Positions 41,634 to 50,822 of a DNA stretch of 64,000 bases are shown here, in pieces (positions within the stretch are counted from its first letter, which is position 1; each line of letters opens with the position of its first letter). The notes under the pieces were generated by a model. The model saw only the letters and a program-made list of their open reading frames with translations. It searched no databases and had not been told where the DNA came from. Source of the stretch: Streptomyces eurocidicus (GTDB lineage Bacteria; Actinomycetota; Actinomycetes; Streptomycetales; Streptomycetaceae); NCBI RefSeq assembly GCF_002891295.1, contig NZ_LGUI01000002.1, positions 496,001 through 560,000 of the forward strand, given 5' to 3'. The translations under genes were made by a program, and so were the position numbers.

Positions 41634-41942
41634 GCGGCGCTCCGGTCGTAGGGCGGGCCCGACGGCGGCGGTACGGCCCGCTGGACGCCGCCGACCTGTC
41701 GGCCCGTCACGGCCCCCGCGCCCCGGTCACCCCTCGGGCGGCACCCCGCCCCGGGCGGGACGGCGTACGCACCGGTCGGCGCGGCCGGGAGCGCGCCGGG
41801 CGAGCCCCGCACGGGGGCGCGGAGGCGGATACCGGCCGCCGGCGGGCGTCCGGGAGCCCCACCGTGCGTCATGCCGCTCGTACGCGTTTCCGTGGCAAGG
41901 TGTTCCGGGCACGTCACAGGGGCCTACGGAGAAGGGGGAACC
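41634..41942. other. 309-bp intergenic region
   Basis: GC-rich stretch between the ROK kinase and the kinase-Nudix gene. No gene, repeat or clear hairpin was recognised; a promoter for the downstream gene is expected towards its end. Confidence 0.5.
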
Positions 41943-42980
41943 GTGATCGTCTGGCTGAACGGCGCGTTCGGTGCGGGGAAGACCAGCACGGCGAGGGAGC
42001 TGACGGAGCTGGTCCCGGGCAGCACCCTGTACGACCCCGAGGTGATAGGCGGGGCGCTGGGCCACCTCCTGCCGCCGAAGAGACTGGGCGAGGTCGGTGA
42101 CTACCAGGACCTGCCGAGCTGGCGCCGGCTGGTCGTGGACGCGGCCGCCGCGGTGCTCGCGGAGGTCGGCGGGGTGCTCGTGGTCCCCATGACCCTGCTG
42201 CGGCAGGAGTACCGCGACGAGATCTTCGGTGGGCTGGCCGCGCGGCGCATCCCGGTCCGGCATCTGCTGCTGGAGACCGACGAAACGATCCTGCGCGCCC
42301 GTATCGAAGGCCGCGAGGACTTCCCGGACGACCCCGAACGCACCGAGTCCGTCCGGCGGTGGTGCCGTGACCACATCGGCCCCTACCGGGCCGCCCTGCC
42401 CTGGCTCCGGTCCGACGCCTTCGCCCTAGACACCGGTGCGCTGACCCCCCGGGAGGCCGCCGAACGGGTGGCCGACGCGCTGCGCACCGGCGCCGCCGGC
42501 ATCTGCGCGATCGTCCAGACCCCCGAGCCCAGGGCCGAGACCCTGGCCGCCGGGGTGCTGCTCTTCGACGAGGAGGACCGGGTGCTCCTCGTCGACCCCA
42601 CCTACAAACCCGGCTGGGAGTTCCCCGGCGGGGTCGTGGAACCGGGCGAGGCGCCCGCCCGCGCCGGCGTGCGGGAGGTCGCCGAGGAGTTAGGCGTCGA
42701 ACTGCCCTCCGTGCCCCGGCTGCTCGTCGTCGACTGGGAGCCGCCGAACCCGCCCGGTTTCGGCGGGATGCGGTTCCTCTTCGACGGCGGCCGGCTCCCG
42801 GGCGCGGACGGGGACCGGCTCCTGCTGCCCGGTTCGGAACTGCGCGGCTGGCGCTTCGTCACCGAGGACGAGGCCGCCGCGCTGCTGCCGCCCGTCCGTC
42901 TGAACAGGCTCCGGTGGGCGCTGCGCGCCCGCGAACAGGGCCGCCCGCTCAATCTCGAGGCGGGCGTGCCCGTCGGCTGA
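41943..42980 (+). CDS. P-loop kinase (TmrB-like)-Nudix hydrolase fusion
   Basis: A 345-residue two-domain protein. Residues 1-185 form a small P-loop NTPase with GAFGAGKT (7-14) resembling TmrB/adenylate-kinase-like ATPases. Residues 195-345 form a Nudix hydrolase with the box GGVVEPGEAPARAGVREV-AEELGV (about 229-252). It may phosphorylate and/or hydrolyse a nucleoside-diphosphate-type substrate; TmrB homologues bind tunicamycin. GTG 41943 follows GAAGGGGG. Codon 250, inside the Nudix box, is TTA (42690-42692), so full-length protein requires the bldA tRNA. Confidence 0.85.
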   Translation: MIVWLNGAFGAGKTSTARELTELVPGSTLYDPEVIGGALGHLLPPKRLGEVGDYQDLPSWRRLVVDAAAAVLAEVGGVLVVPMTLLRQEYRDEIFGGLAARRIPVRHLLLETDETILRARIEGREDFPDDPERTESVRRWCRDHIGPYRAALPWLRSDAFALDTGALTPREAAERVADALRTGAAGICAIVQTPEPRAETLAAGVLLFDEEDRVLLVDPTYKPGWEFPGGVVEPGEAPARAGVREVAEELGVELPSVPRLLVVDWEPPNPPGFGGMRFLFDGGRLPGADGDRLLLPGSELRGWRFVTEDEAAALLPPVRLNRLRWALRAREQGRPLNLEAGVPVG

Positions 42981-42998
42981 CGGCCGGTCCGGCCGGCG

Positions 42999-44378
42999 TC
43001 AGTTCCGGCTGTCCGCGTAGTGGGTGAGGAAGAGGGCCTCGGCGAGCGAGAGCCGCTCCAGCTCCTCCGGCGAGACGCTCTCGTTCACCGCGTGGATCTG
43101 GGCCTCCGGCTCGCTCAGGCCGATCAGGAGGATCTCCGCCTCGGGGTAGAGGGCGTCCAGCGTGTTGCACAGCGGGATCGAACCGCCCATGCCGGAGACC
43201 TGCATCTCCTGGCCCGGGTACGCGACGCGCATGGCCTCGGCCATCGACGCGTACGCCGGGCTGGCGGTGTCGGCGCGGAACGCCTGGCCCTGGCCGACCT
43301 GTTCCACGGCCACCCGCGCGCCCCACGGCGCGGCCGACTCCAGGTGCGCCGTCAGCAGCTTCGTCGCCTCGGTCGCGCACGTGCCCGGCGGCACCCGCAG
43401 GCTGACGAGCGCCCGGGCGCCCGCGTGCACGGCCGGGGTGGCGCCGACGACCGGCGGGCAGTCGATGCCCAGCACGGTGACGGCCGGGCGCGCCCACAGG
43501 CGGTCGGCGACGGTGCCCGAGCCGATCAGGCCCACCCCTTCGAGGACCTTGGCGTCCTTGCGGAACTCCTCCTCCGGGTACTGCAACCCCTCCCAGCTCG
43601 CGTCCGACGGCAGGCCGTCCACCACGGTGGTGCCGTCCTCCGCGCGCAGCGAGTCGAGGATGCGGATCAGCGCGGCCAGCGCGTCCGGGGCCGCCCCGCC
43701 GAACTGGCCGGAGTGCAGATTGCCCGCCAGCGTGTCCACCTGGACGCGGACCAGCGTCATGCCGCGCAGCGTCGCCGTCACGGTCGGCAGGCCCACCCGG
43801 AAGTTGCCCGCGTCGCCGATGACGATGGCGTCGGCGGCCAGCAGCTCGGGGTGCTGCTGCGCGTAGCGCTCCAGGCCGCCGGTGCCCTGCTCCTCCGAGC
43901 CCTCCACGATGACCTTCAGGTTGACGGGGACGCCACCGTGCTCCTTCAGCGCCCGGACGGCGGTGAGGTGCATGATTAGGCCGCCCTTGCAGTCGGCGGC
44001 CCCCCGGCCATACCAGCGGCCGTCGCGCTCGGTCAGCTCGAACGGCGGCGACAGCCAGGCGGCCTCGTCCAGCGGGGGCTGCACGTCGTAGTGCGCGTAG
44101 AGCAGCACCGTGGGGGCGCCTGCCGGGCCCGGCAGGAAGCCGTAGACGGACTGCGTGCCGTCCGGGGTGTCCAGGAGCGCCACATCCGTGAAGCCCTCGG
44201 CGCGCAGCGCCCGGACCACCCAGTCCGCCGCGGCCTCGCACTCGCTGCGGGGGAACTGCGCCTCGTCCGCGACCGACGCGAAGGCCACGAGCTCCGCCAG
44301 CTCCGCCCTGGCGCGGGACTGCAGGGCGGCGACGGTCTCCGCGAGCGCGGTCGGCGTGGCGGGCGAGGACGGTTCCAT
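42999..44378 (-). CDS. M20-family dipeptidase
   Basis: A 459-residue M20 metallopeptidase with metal ligands in LLYAHYDVQPP, GRGAADCKGG, EGSEEQGTGG and the late HAVNE, as in carnosinase-like dipeptidases (dipeptidase V). Two zinc ions cleave dipeptides in the cytoplasm. ATG 44378 follows AAGGAG. A CCGTACGTACGG palindrome (44410-44421) lies upstream in the promoter region. Confidence 0.92.
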   Translation of the reverse strand: MEPSSPATPTALAETVAALQSRARAELAELVAFASVADEAQFPRSECEAAADWVVRALRAEGFTDVALLDTPDGTQSVYGFLPGPAGAPTVLLYAHYDVQPPLDEAAWLSPPFELTERDGRWYGRGAADCKGGLIMHLTAVRALKEHGGVPVNLKVIVEGSEEQGTGGLERYAQQHPELLAADAIVIGDAGNFRVGLPTVTATLRGMTLVRVQVDTLAGNLHSGQFGGAAPDALAALIRILDSLRAEDGTTVVDGLPSDASWEGLQYPEEEFRKDAKVLEGVGLIGSGTVADRLWARPAVTVLGIDCPPVVGATPAVHAGARALVSLRVPPGTCATEATKLLTAHLESAAPWGARVAVEQVGQGQAFRADTASPAYASMAEAMRVAYPGQEMQVSGMGGSIPLCNTLDALYPEAEILLIGLSEPEAQIHAVNESVSPEELERLSLAEALFLTHYADSRN

Positions 44379-44409
44379 GGGAACGCTCCTTGGGGGCGAG
44401 GCGTTATAT

Positions 44410-44421
44410 CCGTACGTACGG
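44410..44421. promoter_or_regulatory. CCGTACGTACGG palindrome
   Basis: A perfect 12-bp palindrome next to TATAT, 32 bp before the dipeptidase start in the divergent region to the flavoprotein gene; a possible operator. Confidence 0.4.
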
Positions 44422-44593
44422 GCGATTGTCTGCTGATCCTCCCATGGTTCGCCGCGCGGCTCCTCCGTAGGTCCCCGCCGCCGGGCCCTCGTGGCGCGCG
44501 GCCACGGGCTTCCCACGGCGGGCGGCGGGAGCCGGGGGCCTTAGGATGCGGGCGGTAGCCCTAGCCGGTGATCGAGCGGGAGTAGAAGCACAG

Positions 44594-45820
44594 GTGAGCA
44601 GCGACAACGCAGCCCAGGACGCGGAGCGGGACGCGACCGGGGGTCAGGAACCGGTGTGGGACGTCGTGGTGGTGGGGGCGGGGCCCGCAGGGGCGTCGGC
44701 CGCCCACGCGGCGGCGTCCGCGGGCCGCCGGGTGCTCCTCCTGGAGAAGGCGGAACTGCCGCGCTACAAGACATGCGGCGGCGGCATCATCGGCCCCTCG
44801 CGGGACTCCCTGCCGCCCGGCTTCGAACTTCCCCTGCGCGACCGGGTGCACGCCGTCACCTTCTCGCTCAACGGGAAGCTGACGCGCACCCGCCGCTCCA
44901 AGCGGATGCTCTTCGGTCTCATCGACCGCCCCGAGTTCGACGCCGCGCTCGTCGACTCCGCGCGGGCCGCCGGCGCCGAGGTGCGCACGGGCGTCACGGT
45001 CTCCCGGGTCGAGCAGCACGGCCCCGCCGTGCCCGACCGGCGCACCGTCGCCGTCGTGCTCGGTGACGGCACGACCGTCCTCGCCCGCGCCGTCGTCGGC
45101 GCCGACGGCAGCGCCGGGCGCATAGGAGCCCACGTCGGCGTCAAGCTCGACCAGGTCGACCTCGGCCTGGAGGCCGAGATCCCGGTCCCGCGGACCGTCG
45201 CCGAGGACTGGGCCGGCCGGGTGCTCATCGACTGGGGCCCGATCCCGGGCAGTTACGGCTGGGTCTTCCCCAAGGGCGACACCCTCACCGTGGGCGTGAT
45301 CTCGGCCCGTGGCGACGGCGCGGCCACCAAGCGCTATCTGGAGGACTTCATCGCCCGGCTCGGCCTGGCCGGCTTCGAGCCCAGCATCTCCTCCGGCCAC
45401 CTCACCCGCTGCCGTTCGGACGACTCGCCGCTGTCGCGCGGCCGGGTCATCGTGTGCGGTGACGCCGCCGGCCTGCTGGAGCCGTGGACCCGCGAGGGCA
45501 TCTCCTTCGCCCTGCGCTCGGGCCGGCTGGCGGGGGAGTGGGCCGCCCGCATCGGCGAGGCGCAGGACGCCGTCGACGCCCGCCGGCAGGCGCTCAACTA
45601 CGCCTTCGCCATCAAGGCGGGCCTCGGCGTGGAGATGGGCGTCGGCCGGCGCATGCTCGCCTTCTACCAGCGCCGCCCCGGCCTGATACACGCCGCGCTC
45701 ACCGGCTTCCGGCCGGCGTGGCAGGTCTTCGCGAAGATCACCCGGGGGACGACGACGCTCGCCGAGGTCGTCCGCACACACTCCATGGCGCGGCGGGTGC
45801 TGTCCTCGATGGACCGCTGA
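44594..45820 (+). CDS. Geranylgeranyl reductase-family FAD oxidoreductase
   Basis: A 408-residue PHBH-fold flavoprotein: FAD motif DVVVVGAGPAGASAA, the LPRYKTCGGGII segment typical of geranylgeranyl reductases, and the second FAD motif RVIVCGDAAGLLEPWTREGI. It probably saturates double bonds of isoprenoid chains, such as menaquinone side chains. GTG 44594 is chosen; the upstream ATG 44546 is also in frame. The C-terminal region has hydrophobic and basic helices for membrane contact. Confidence 0.85.
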   Translation: MSSDNAAQDAERDATGGQEPVWDVVVVGAGPAGASAAHAAASAGRRVLLLEKAELPRYKTCGGGIIGPSRDSLPPGFELPLRDRVHAVTFSLNGKLTRTRRSKRMLFGLIDRPEFDAALVDSARAAGAEVRTGVTVSRVEQHGPAVPDRRTVAVVLGDGTTVLARAVVGADGSAGRIGAHVGVKLDQVDLGLEAEIPVPRTVAEDWAGRVLIDWGPIPGSYGWVFPKGDTLTVGVISARGDGAATKRYLEDFIARLGLAGFEPSISSGHLTRCRSDDSPLSRGRVIVCGDAAGLLEPWTREGISFALRSGRLAGEWAARIGEAQDAVDARRQALNYAFAIKAGLGVEMGVGRRMLAFYQRRPGLIHAALTGFRPAWQVFAKITRGTTTLAEVVRTHSMARRVLSSMDR

Positions 45821-46172
45821 CAGGAGGACCCCGGCGCGCGGGCGGGTGGCTGCTCCCGGGGGAGCGGCCACGGCCGCCACGTGCGATGGACGCCCCGCGC
45901 CCGCCCTGCCCCCCCGACGTGGCCGCCATGGGTCGCGACGGGCGGGTGCCGCGGGCGCGGGCGGACGGCGCGGGTCCGCCGTGGGACGCGTACGTCTTCG
46001 AGGTGATCCGCTCCGGGCGGGAGCCTCCCCGGTGCCCTCCCGGCCGGACCCGTCGCGGAGCTTCCCGGTACTTCCCGGAGCTTCTCGGACGGAGGGGCTT
46101 CCGGACTTCCGGCCCGAGCCCCGTCCCGGCCCTCTCCGGGCCGGGCCGGACCCCCGGCCGCACCCGCCCCGC
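45821..46172. other. 352-bp region without a gene
   Basis: Between the convergent flavoprotein and DUF2797 genes. It is GC-rich with many short direct CTTCCCGGA-like motifs (46060-46110) that could form weak stems, but neither a perfect hairpin nor a gene was seen. Confidence 0.5.
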
Positions 46173-47066
46173 TCAGAAAAGGGCTTCCGGTCCGGCCGGC
46201 TCCGGCGGGCGGACGGTCGCGGTGACGGCCGCCCCAGGGTCCGAGGCCCGCAGCGCCCACCCCGCCAGCTGCCGGGTGTCGACCAGCAGCAGCCGGCCGT
46301 CCGCCGCGTCCAGATACAGATCGGGCCCGGCGACCGCGGCGACCCGTCCCGATATCGCGCACCCGGGGGAGAGCTCCACCAGGCCGTGGCCGGGCCGGAG
46401 CCGGTCGAGGTGGAACTCCTCGTCGTGGTGGACCGGCGCGAACGCCCGGACCGCCGGCGACTCCGGCAGACCGGCGAGCCCGAGGGCCCGCCCGTGGAGC
46501 TCCGCCAGCTCGGCCGTCCGCAGCTCGCGCGTCGGCAGCGGGTGCCGGGCGGCGCGCTTGGCGGCGTACGGGAAGCGGTCGGGGACCGCGAGGGCCGCCC
46601 CGAGCACGGCCTCCGCCCGGCGGGCCGCCATCAGCGGGCCGCGCCCGAGCAGCGCGTAGGACAGCGCGGCCTGCTCCCGCAGCCGGGCCCCCTCGCGCTC
46701 CGCCGCCGTGATCCCGACCTTGATCAGGCCGGGGGCGAACCACGCCAGATAGACGTCGTAAGGGCGAGGGTCGTCGGCGATCGTGTCGGCGGCCACGGAG
46801 TGCGCCCGGTCCAGCCGCGCGCACTCGGCGCACTGGGACGAGACGGCCGTGGCCGTCAGCGCGGCACCGACCGGGCACGGGGTGTGCCGACCGCCCCTGC
46901 GGACGCCGAGACAGCGCCGGGCGTCCCCGGAGGCGAAGGCCAGCGGCCGGCCCGCCGGCAGCGCGGAGGCGCGCCCGCCGTGCACCGGGTGCAGCCAGGC
47001 CAGCTCGGGCCCCGTGGGCCGCCAGCGCACCCCGGCGCACCGCCAGTCGTCGCCTCCCGCGCGCAT
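46173..47066 (-). CDS. DUF2797-family protein
   Basis: A 297-residue protein matching the actinobacterial DUF2797 pattern: an N-terminal half with cysteines (RRCLGVR, TPCPVGAAL, SQCAECARLD) that may bind zinc, followed by YDVYLAWFAPGLIKVGITAAERE, which recalls a GIY-YIG nuclease core strand (VYLA...KVGIT). No function is established. The ATG start is at 47066. Confidence 0.78.
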   Translation of the reverse strand: MRAGGDDWRCAGVRWRPTGPELAWLHPVHGGRASALPAGRPLAFASGDARRCLGVRRGGRHTPCPVGAALTATAVSSQCAECARLDRAHSVAADTIADDPRPYDVYLAWFAPGLIKVGITAAEREGARLREQAALSYALLGRGPLMAARRAEAVLGAALAVPDRFPYAAKRAARHPLPTRELRTAELAELHGRALGLAGLPESPAVRAFAPVHHDEEFHLDRLRPGHGLVELSPGCAISGRVAAVAGPDLYLDAADGRLLLVDTRQLAGWALRASDPGAAVTATVRPPEPAGPEALF

Positions 47067-47136
47067 ACCGCCCGCCCCTTCCGTTTCCCGGCCCCGCGAG
47101 CCGCCCGGCCCGCCGGACGCCCCCTGCCGTGCAGTG

Positions 47137-47154
47137 TGTCAGTCACTACTGACA
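47137..47154. promoter_or_regulatory. TGTCAGT/ACTGACA inverted repeat
   Basis: Two 7-bp arms with a CACT loop lie 71 bp before the DUF2797 start and 18 bp beyond the MFS stop codon. It may be an operator for DUF2797 or a short terminator for the MFS gene. Confidence 0.4.
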
Positions 47155-47171
47155 ACGGCCGCCGGATCCTC

Positions 47172-48395
47172 TCACCGGCCCGCGGCCCGCACCACGTTCC
47201 GGGTGCCGTAGGCGATCACCGCGGCCATGGCGGCGAGGCCCGCGACCGTGGTCAGGGCGGTGGGCAGGGAGAACCACTCCGTGAGGAAGCCGATCGCCGG
47301 GGGCCCGAGCAGCATGCCTCCGTAGCCGAACGTGGAGGCCAGCGCGACGCCGCTCGGTCCGGCGAGCTCGCCCGCCCGCCCGATCGCCACCGGGAAGATG
47401 TTGGCCAGGCCGAATCCGGTGATCGCGAAGCCCAGGACCGCCATCCAGACCGTCGGGGCGAGGGATCCGAGCAGCATGCCCGCCGCCGCCGTCGCACCGC
47501 CCGCGACCAGCGCCCTCGTCTGGCCCAGCCGTTCGAGGAGGGCGGTGCCCGACAGCCGGCCCACGGTCATGGCGAGCGCGAAGACGGAGTAGCCGACGGC
47601 CGCGAGGCCCGCCCTCGCGCCGAGGTCCTGCTGGAGGTGGAGCGCGCCCCAGTCGGCGAGCGCGCCCTCCCCGTAGGAGTCGCACAGGGCGATCAGGCCC
47701 AGGACCACGACCAGGCCGCGCCGGCGGCCGGCCGGCTTCGCCCCGGGCTTCGCCGCCGGGGTCACCCGGTCGACCACGGGCGCCGGGCGGGAGAGCAGCG
47801 CGCGCCCGGCGAGCACGCTGACGACCAGTCCGAAGCCGGTCAGGAGGAGCAGGTGACGGGTGGCGGACAGCTGTCCGGCGATCAGCGCGCCGAGTCCCGC
47901 GCCGAGCATTCCGCCGAGGCTGTACGCGGCGTGGAAGCCGGGCATGACCGGCCTGCGCAGCGCCGCGACGAGGTCGACGGCGGCGCTGTTCATGGCGACG
48001 TTGAGCCCGCCGTAGGCGGCGCCGAAGACGAGCAGGACGAGGCCGAGTGCGAGCGCCGAGTGGGTGAGCGGCGGCAGGGCGATGCCCAGGCACATCAGCA
48101 CGCCGGCGGCGACGGTGACGGGATGGCTGCCGAAGCGCCGGCACAGCCGGCCGGTCACCGCCATGGTGGCCACGGCGCCCGCCGACACGCCGAGCAGGGC
48201 GAGGCCGAGGTCCCCGGCGGAGGCGCCGGTCTGCTCCTTGATCGCGGGGATACGGACCACCCAGCCGGCGAAGAGGAAGCCGTCGAGGGCGAAGAAGAGG
48301 GTGAGGGCGGTGCGGAGGCGGCGGAGGTCTGGATCGGTGGGTATTCGGCCGGATCGGCTCGAAATGGCTGTCCGTATTTTGTTTAGCGTCGGCAC
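47172..48395 (-). CDS. MFS transporter
   Basis: A 407-residue protein with 12 predicted helices and the MFS loop motif GRLCRRFGSHP between helices 2 and 3. The type (FLFAGWVVRIPAIKEQ, GALADWGALHLQQDLG) matches the sugar/drug MFS group often paired with ROK regulators. GTG 48395 appears to be on a leaderless mRNA: TATTCT lies 6 bp before it on the minus strand. It is divergent from a ROK regulator only 17 bp away. Confidence 0.88.
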   Translation of the reverse strand: MPTLNKIRTAISSRSGRIPTDPDLRRLRTALTLFFALDGFLFAGWVVRIPAIKEQTGASAGDLGLALLGVSAGAVATMAVTGRLCRRFGSHPVTVAAGVLMCLGIALPPLTHSALALGLVLLVFGAAYGGLNVAMNSAAVDLVAALRRPVMPGFHAAYSLGGMLGAGLGALIAGQLSATRHLLLLTGFGLVVSVLAGRALLSRPAPVVDRVTPAAKPGAKPAGRRRGLVVVLGLIALCDSYGEGALADWGALHLQQDLGARAGLAAVGYSVFALAMTVGRLSGTALLERLGQTRALVAGGATAAAGMLLGSLAPTVWMAVLGFAITGFGLANIFPVAIGRAGELAGPSGVALASTFGYGGMLLGPPAIGFLTEWFSLPTALTTVAGLAAMAAVIAYGTRNVVRAAGR

Positions 48396-48431
48396 AAAGT
48401 CAGAATAGGGGGGTGACCCAGACTCGGACAA
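48379..48431. promoter_or_regulatory. Compact bidirectional promoter with shared -10 region
   Basis: Plus strand: TTGTTT (48379-48384), 16 bp, CAGAAT (48401-48406), start near GTG 48413. Minus strand: TTGTCC (48431-48426), 18 bp, TATTCT (48407-48402), start near GTG 48395. The two -10 boxes lie on the same base pairs, and each -35 box lies inside the opposite gene. Both transcripts would be leaderless. Confidence 0.6.
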
Positions 48432-49636
48432 CACGTTTGGAACGGGGCCGTGGCGCGCTCGGCCCGGCACTGGAGCTCGTCCACACCGGACGCGCCCCCA
48501 CCCGTGCCGTGCTCACCGCCGAGCTCGGCGTGACCCGCGCCACCGCCGGCGCCGTCGCGGCCGAGCTGGAGGCCCTCGGGCTGATCGAGGTCGACGCGCG
48601 CCCCGCCGCCGCGGCCGGCTCCCAGGGCAGGCCCTCGCACCGGCTCTCCCTCGCCCCGGACGGCCCGGTCGTCCTCGCCGCGCAGATCCACGCCGACGGC
48701 TTCCGCGCCGCCCTCGTCGGGCTCGGCGGCCGCATGGTCGCCACCGCCCCCGGCTGTATGACCGTACCCGCCGACCCCGCGCACATCATCGACGCCGTGG
48801 TCGAGGCCGGGGCGGGGCTGCTGCGCGAGACGGGCCGCCGCTGTCTGGGCGCGGGCCTCGCCGTCCCCTCGGCCGTCGCCGAACCGGAGGGCACCGCCCT
48901 CAACCCCCTGCACCTCTCCTGGCCCGCCGGGGCGCCGGTCCGCGAGCTGTTCACCGAGGCGCTCGCCAAGGCGGACGTGCCCGGTCCGGGCGGCGCCCCC
49001 GCCCTCGGCGTCACCGGCAACGACGTCAATCTGGCAGCCCTCGCCGAGCACCGGCACGGTGCCGGGCGCGGCGCCCGGCACCTGCTGTGCGTCGCCACCG
49101 GGCACCGGGGCGTCGGTGGCGCGCTGGTCCTCGACGGCCGGCTGCACAGCGGCAGCTCCGGTCTCGCCCTGGAGGTGGGCCACCTCACCGTCAACCCCGC
49201 GGGCCTGCCCTGTCACTGCGGCAGCCGGGGCTGCCTGGACGTCGAGGCCGATCCGCTGGCCTTCCTGACCGCCGCCGGCCGTGACCCCGGCCCCGAGGTC
49301 TCCCTGCTCCAGCAGTCCCGCGACCTGCTCCGCACGGAGTACGCGGACCCGGCCGTGCGCGCCGCCGCCGAGCTGGTCGTCGACCGGCTGGGCCTCGGCC
49401 TCGCGGGTCTGGTCAACATCCTCAACCCGGACCGCATCATCCTCGGCGGTCTGCACCGCGAACTGCTGGAGGCGGACCCCGAACGCCTGCGCGCGGTCGT
49501 CGCCGACCGCAGCCTGTGGGGCCGCAGCGGCAGCGTGCCCATCCTGTCCTGCACCCTCGACCACAACAGCCTCATCGGTGCGGCCGAGGCGGCGTGGCAG
49601 CCGGTCCTGGACGACCCCCTGGCGGCACTCGGCTGA
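48413..49636 (+). CDS. ROK-family (NagC/XylR-type) regulator
   Basis: A 407-residue protein with an N-terminal winged helix (PTRAVLTAELGVTRATAGAVAAELEALGLI, about residues 25-55, in parts) and a ROK sugar-sensing domain with NAxG-like GNDVNLAALAE, GGALVLDGRLHSG and the zinc motif CHCGSRGCLD. The ATP loop is degenerate, as expected for a regulator rather than a kinase. It probably controls the divergent MFS transporter in response to its substrate. Confidence 0.88.
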   Translation: MTQTRTTRLERGRGALGPALELVHTGRAPTRAVLTAELGVTRATAGAVAAELEALGLIEVDARPAAAAGSQGRPSHRLSLAPDGPVVLAAQIHADGFRAALVGLGGRMVATAPGCMTVPADPAHIIDAVVEAGAGLLRETGRRCLGAGLAVPSAVAEPEGTALNPLHLSWPAGAPVRELFTEALAKADVPGPGGAPALGVTGNDVNLAALAEHRHGAGRGARHLLCVATGHRGVGGALVLDGRLHSGSSGLALEVGHLTVNPAGLPCHCGSRGCLDVEADPLAFLTAAGRDPGPEVSLLQQSRDLLRTEYADPAVRAAAELVVDRLGLGLAGLVNILNPDRIILGGLHRELLEADPERLRAVVADRSLWGRSGSVPILSCTLDHNSLIGAAEAAWQPVLDDPLAALG

Positions 49637-49751
49637 CCGGGCCGCCCGGTACGCCGCCGGTGGGATCGACGAGGACGACCACCGGCTCCGGAAGGGCCGT
49701 CCTGACGGGTACCGGCGCCGGAGCGGCCGTCCTGGAGGAGGACTCCGGAGC

Positions 49752-50546
49752 TCACACGGGAGGAACGAGAGTGAAATAGCGGTCGAGCGCGCGCCGATCG
49801 CCCGTGACGTCGAGCCGCTCCGCGGGGATCCGCCGCCACAGGAACAGCAGCAGGTCCGAGGCGGTGCCCGCCGCCTCGACGTCGCGGGGCCCGGCGCCGT
49901 CGGCGGTCCGGACGTCGTCCCCGTCGAAGGACACGGTCCACTCGCCGGGACCGTCGGTCCGCCGGAAGCCGAACCGCTCGCCCTTGCCCGCGGGTACGCT
50001 CCGCCAGGTCCGCCGGGCGGGCGCGAACACCTCGAAGTTGTGGCCGATGGCGTCCGCGGCGAAGTCCGCCTCCAGCGGCCGGGCCGCGCCGAGCGCGTCC
50101 TCGGCGTCCCAGCGGTGCACCGCCGCCTCGACGGCCTGCACCCGCCGCCAGAATCCGACCGTCCGTTCTCCGGACCACGTCCATGCCCGGTCGTCCGGCT
50201 CCCGGTCGCGCAGCACCGACTCCAGGGCGGCCGCTCCGGCCGCGAACCAGTCGAACAGGCTTGGGGGAACCGGGCCGTGGTGGGGCGCGTGCTCCGGCCG
50301 CGGCCAGCCGTCGGTGTCCGCGGGGAGGCCGAGGAAGGCGCGGTCGGAAGGGTCCGGCGGGCCGTGGGGCCGCCGCGTCACGATATGGGCCACGGCCCGG
50401 TGGACGCTGCCGAGATGCACGACCAGGTCGGCCACCGACCAGCCGGGGCAGGAGGGGACCGGAGTCGCTCCGTCCGAGTCGGCCGACCGCCGTGCCGCCG
50501 CCTCGAACGCCAGGACTTCACGGTGGAGTACGGAGAGGTGGTCCAC
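49752..50546 (-). CDS. Maleylpyruvate isomerase-like (DinB/MDMPI) mycothiol-dependent protein
   Basis: A 264-residue protein: N-terminal DinB-like four-helix domain (PSCPGWSVADLVVHLGSVHRAVAHIV with the metal-site His pattern, HRWDAEDA) and C-terminal MDMPI domain (SDLLLFLWRRIPAERLDVTGD). Members use mycothiol as cofactor for isomerisation or detoxification in actinobacteria. GTG 50546 follows GTGAGGAC. The specific reaction is unknown. Confidence 0.82.
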   Translation of the reverse strand: MDHLSVLHREVLAFEAAARRSADSDGATPVPSCPGWSVADLVVHLGSVHRAVAHIVTRRPHGPPDPSDRAFLGLPADTDGWPRPEHAPHHGPVPPSLFDWFAAGAAALESVLRDREPDDRAWTWSGERTVGFWRRVQAVEAAVHRWDAEDALGAARPLEADFAADAIGHNFEVFAPARRTWRSVPAGKGERFGFRRTDGPGEWTVSFDGDDVRTADGAGPRDVEAAGTASDLLLFLWRRIPAERLDVTGDRRALDRYFTLVPPV

Positions 50547-50822
50547 GTCCTCACTCTGCCACGGGTGCCGCCTGAGGGGGGCCGTTCGGCCGGGCCTCCT
50601 GGTCGAACAGCCCTCCTCAGGCGGCCGGCTCGTGGGGCGCGGGCGTGTGCCGGGCGTGCGGTGGGACCCGTCCACGTACCGGACGTGGCGGAGCACCAGG
50701 GGCACCAGGGGCGCCGGGGCCCGGCCCGCCCGGCGGGCGGCGCGTCCGACGGGCGTCGCGCGCCGTCGCGGCCGCCAGAGGCCGCTCCCGCGAGGGTGGG
50801 TGGGGTGTACGCCTTGCCCGGC

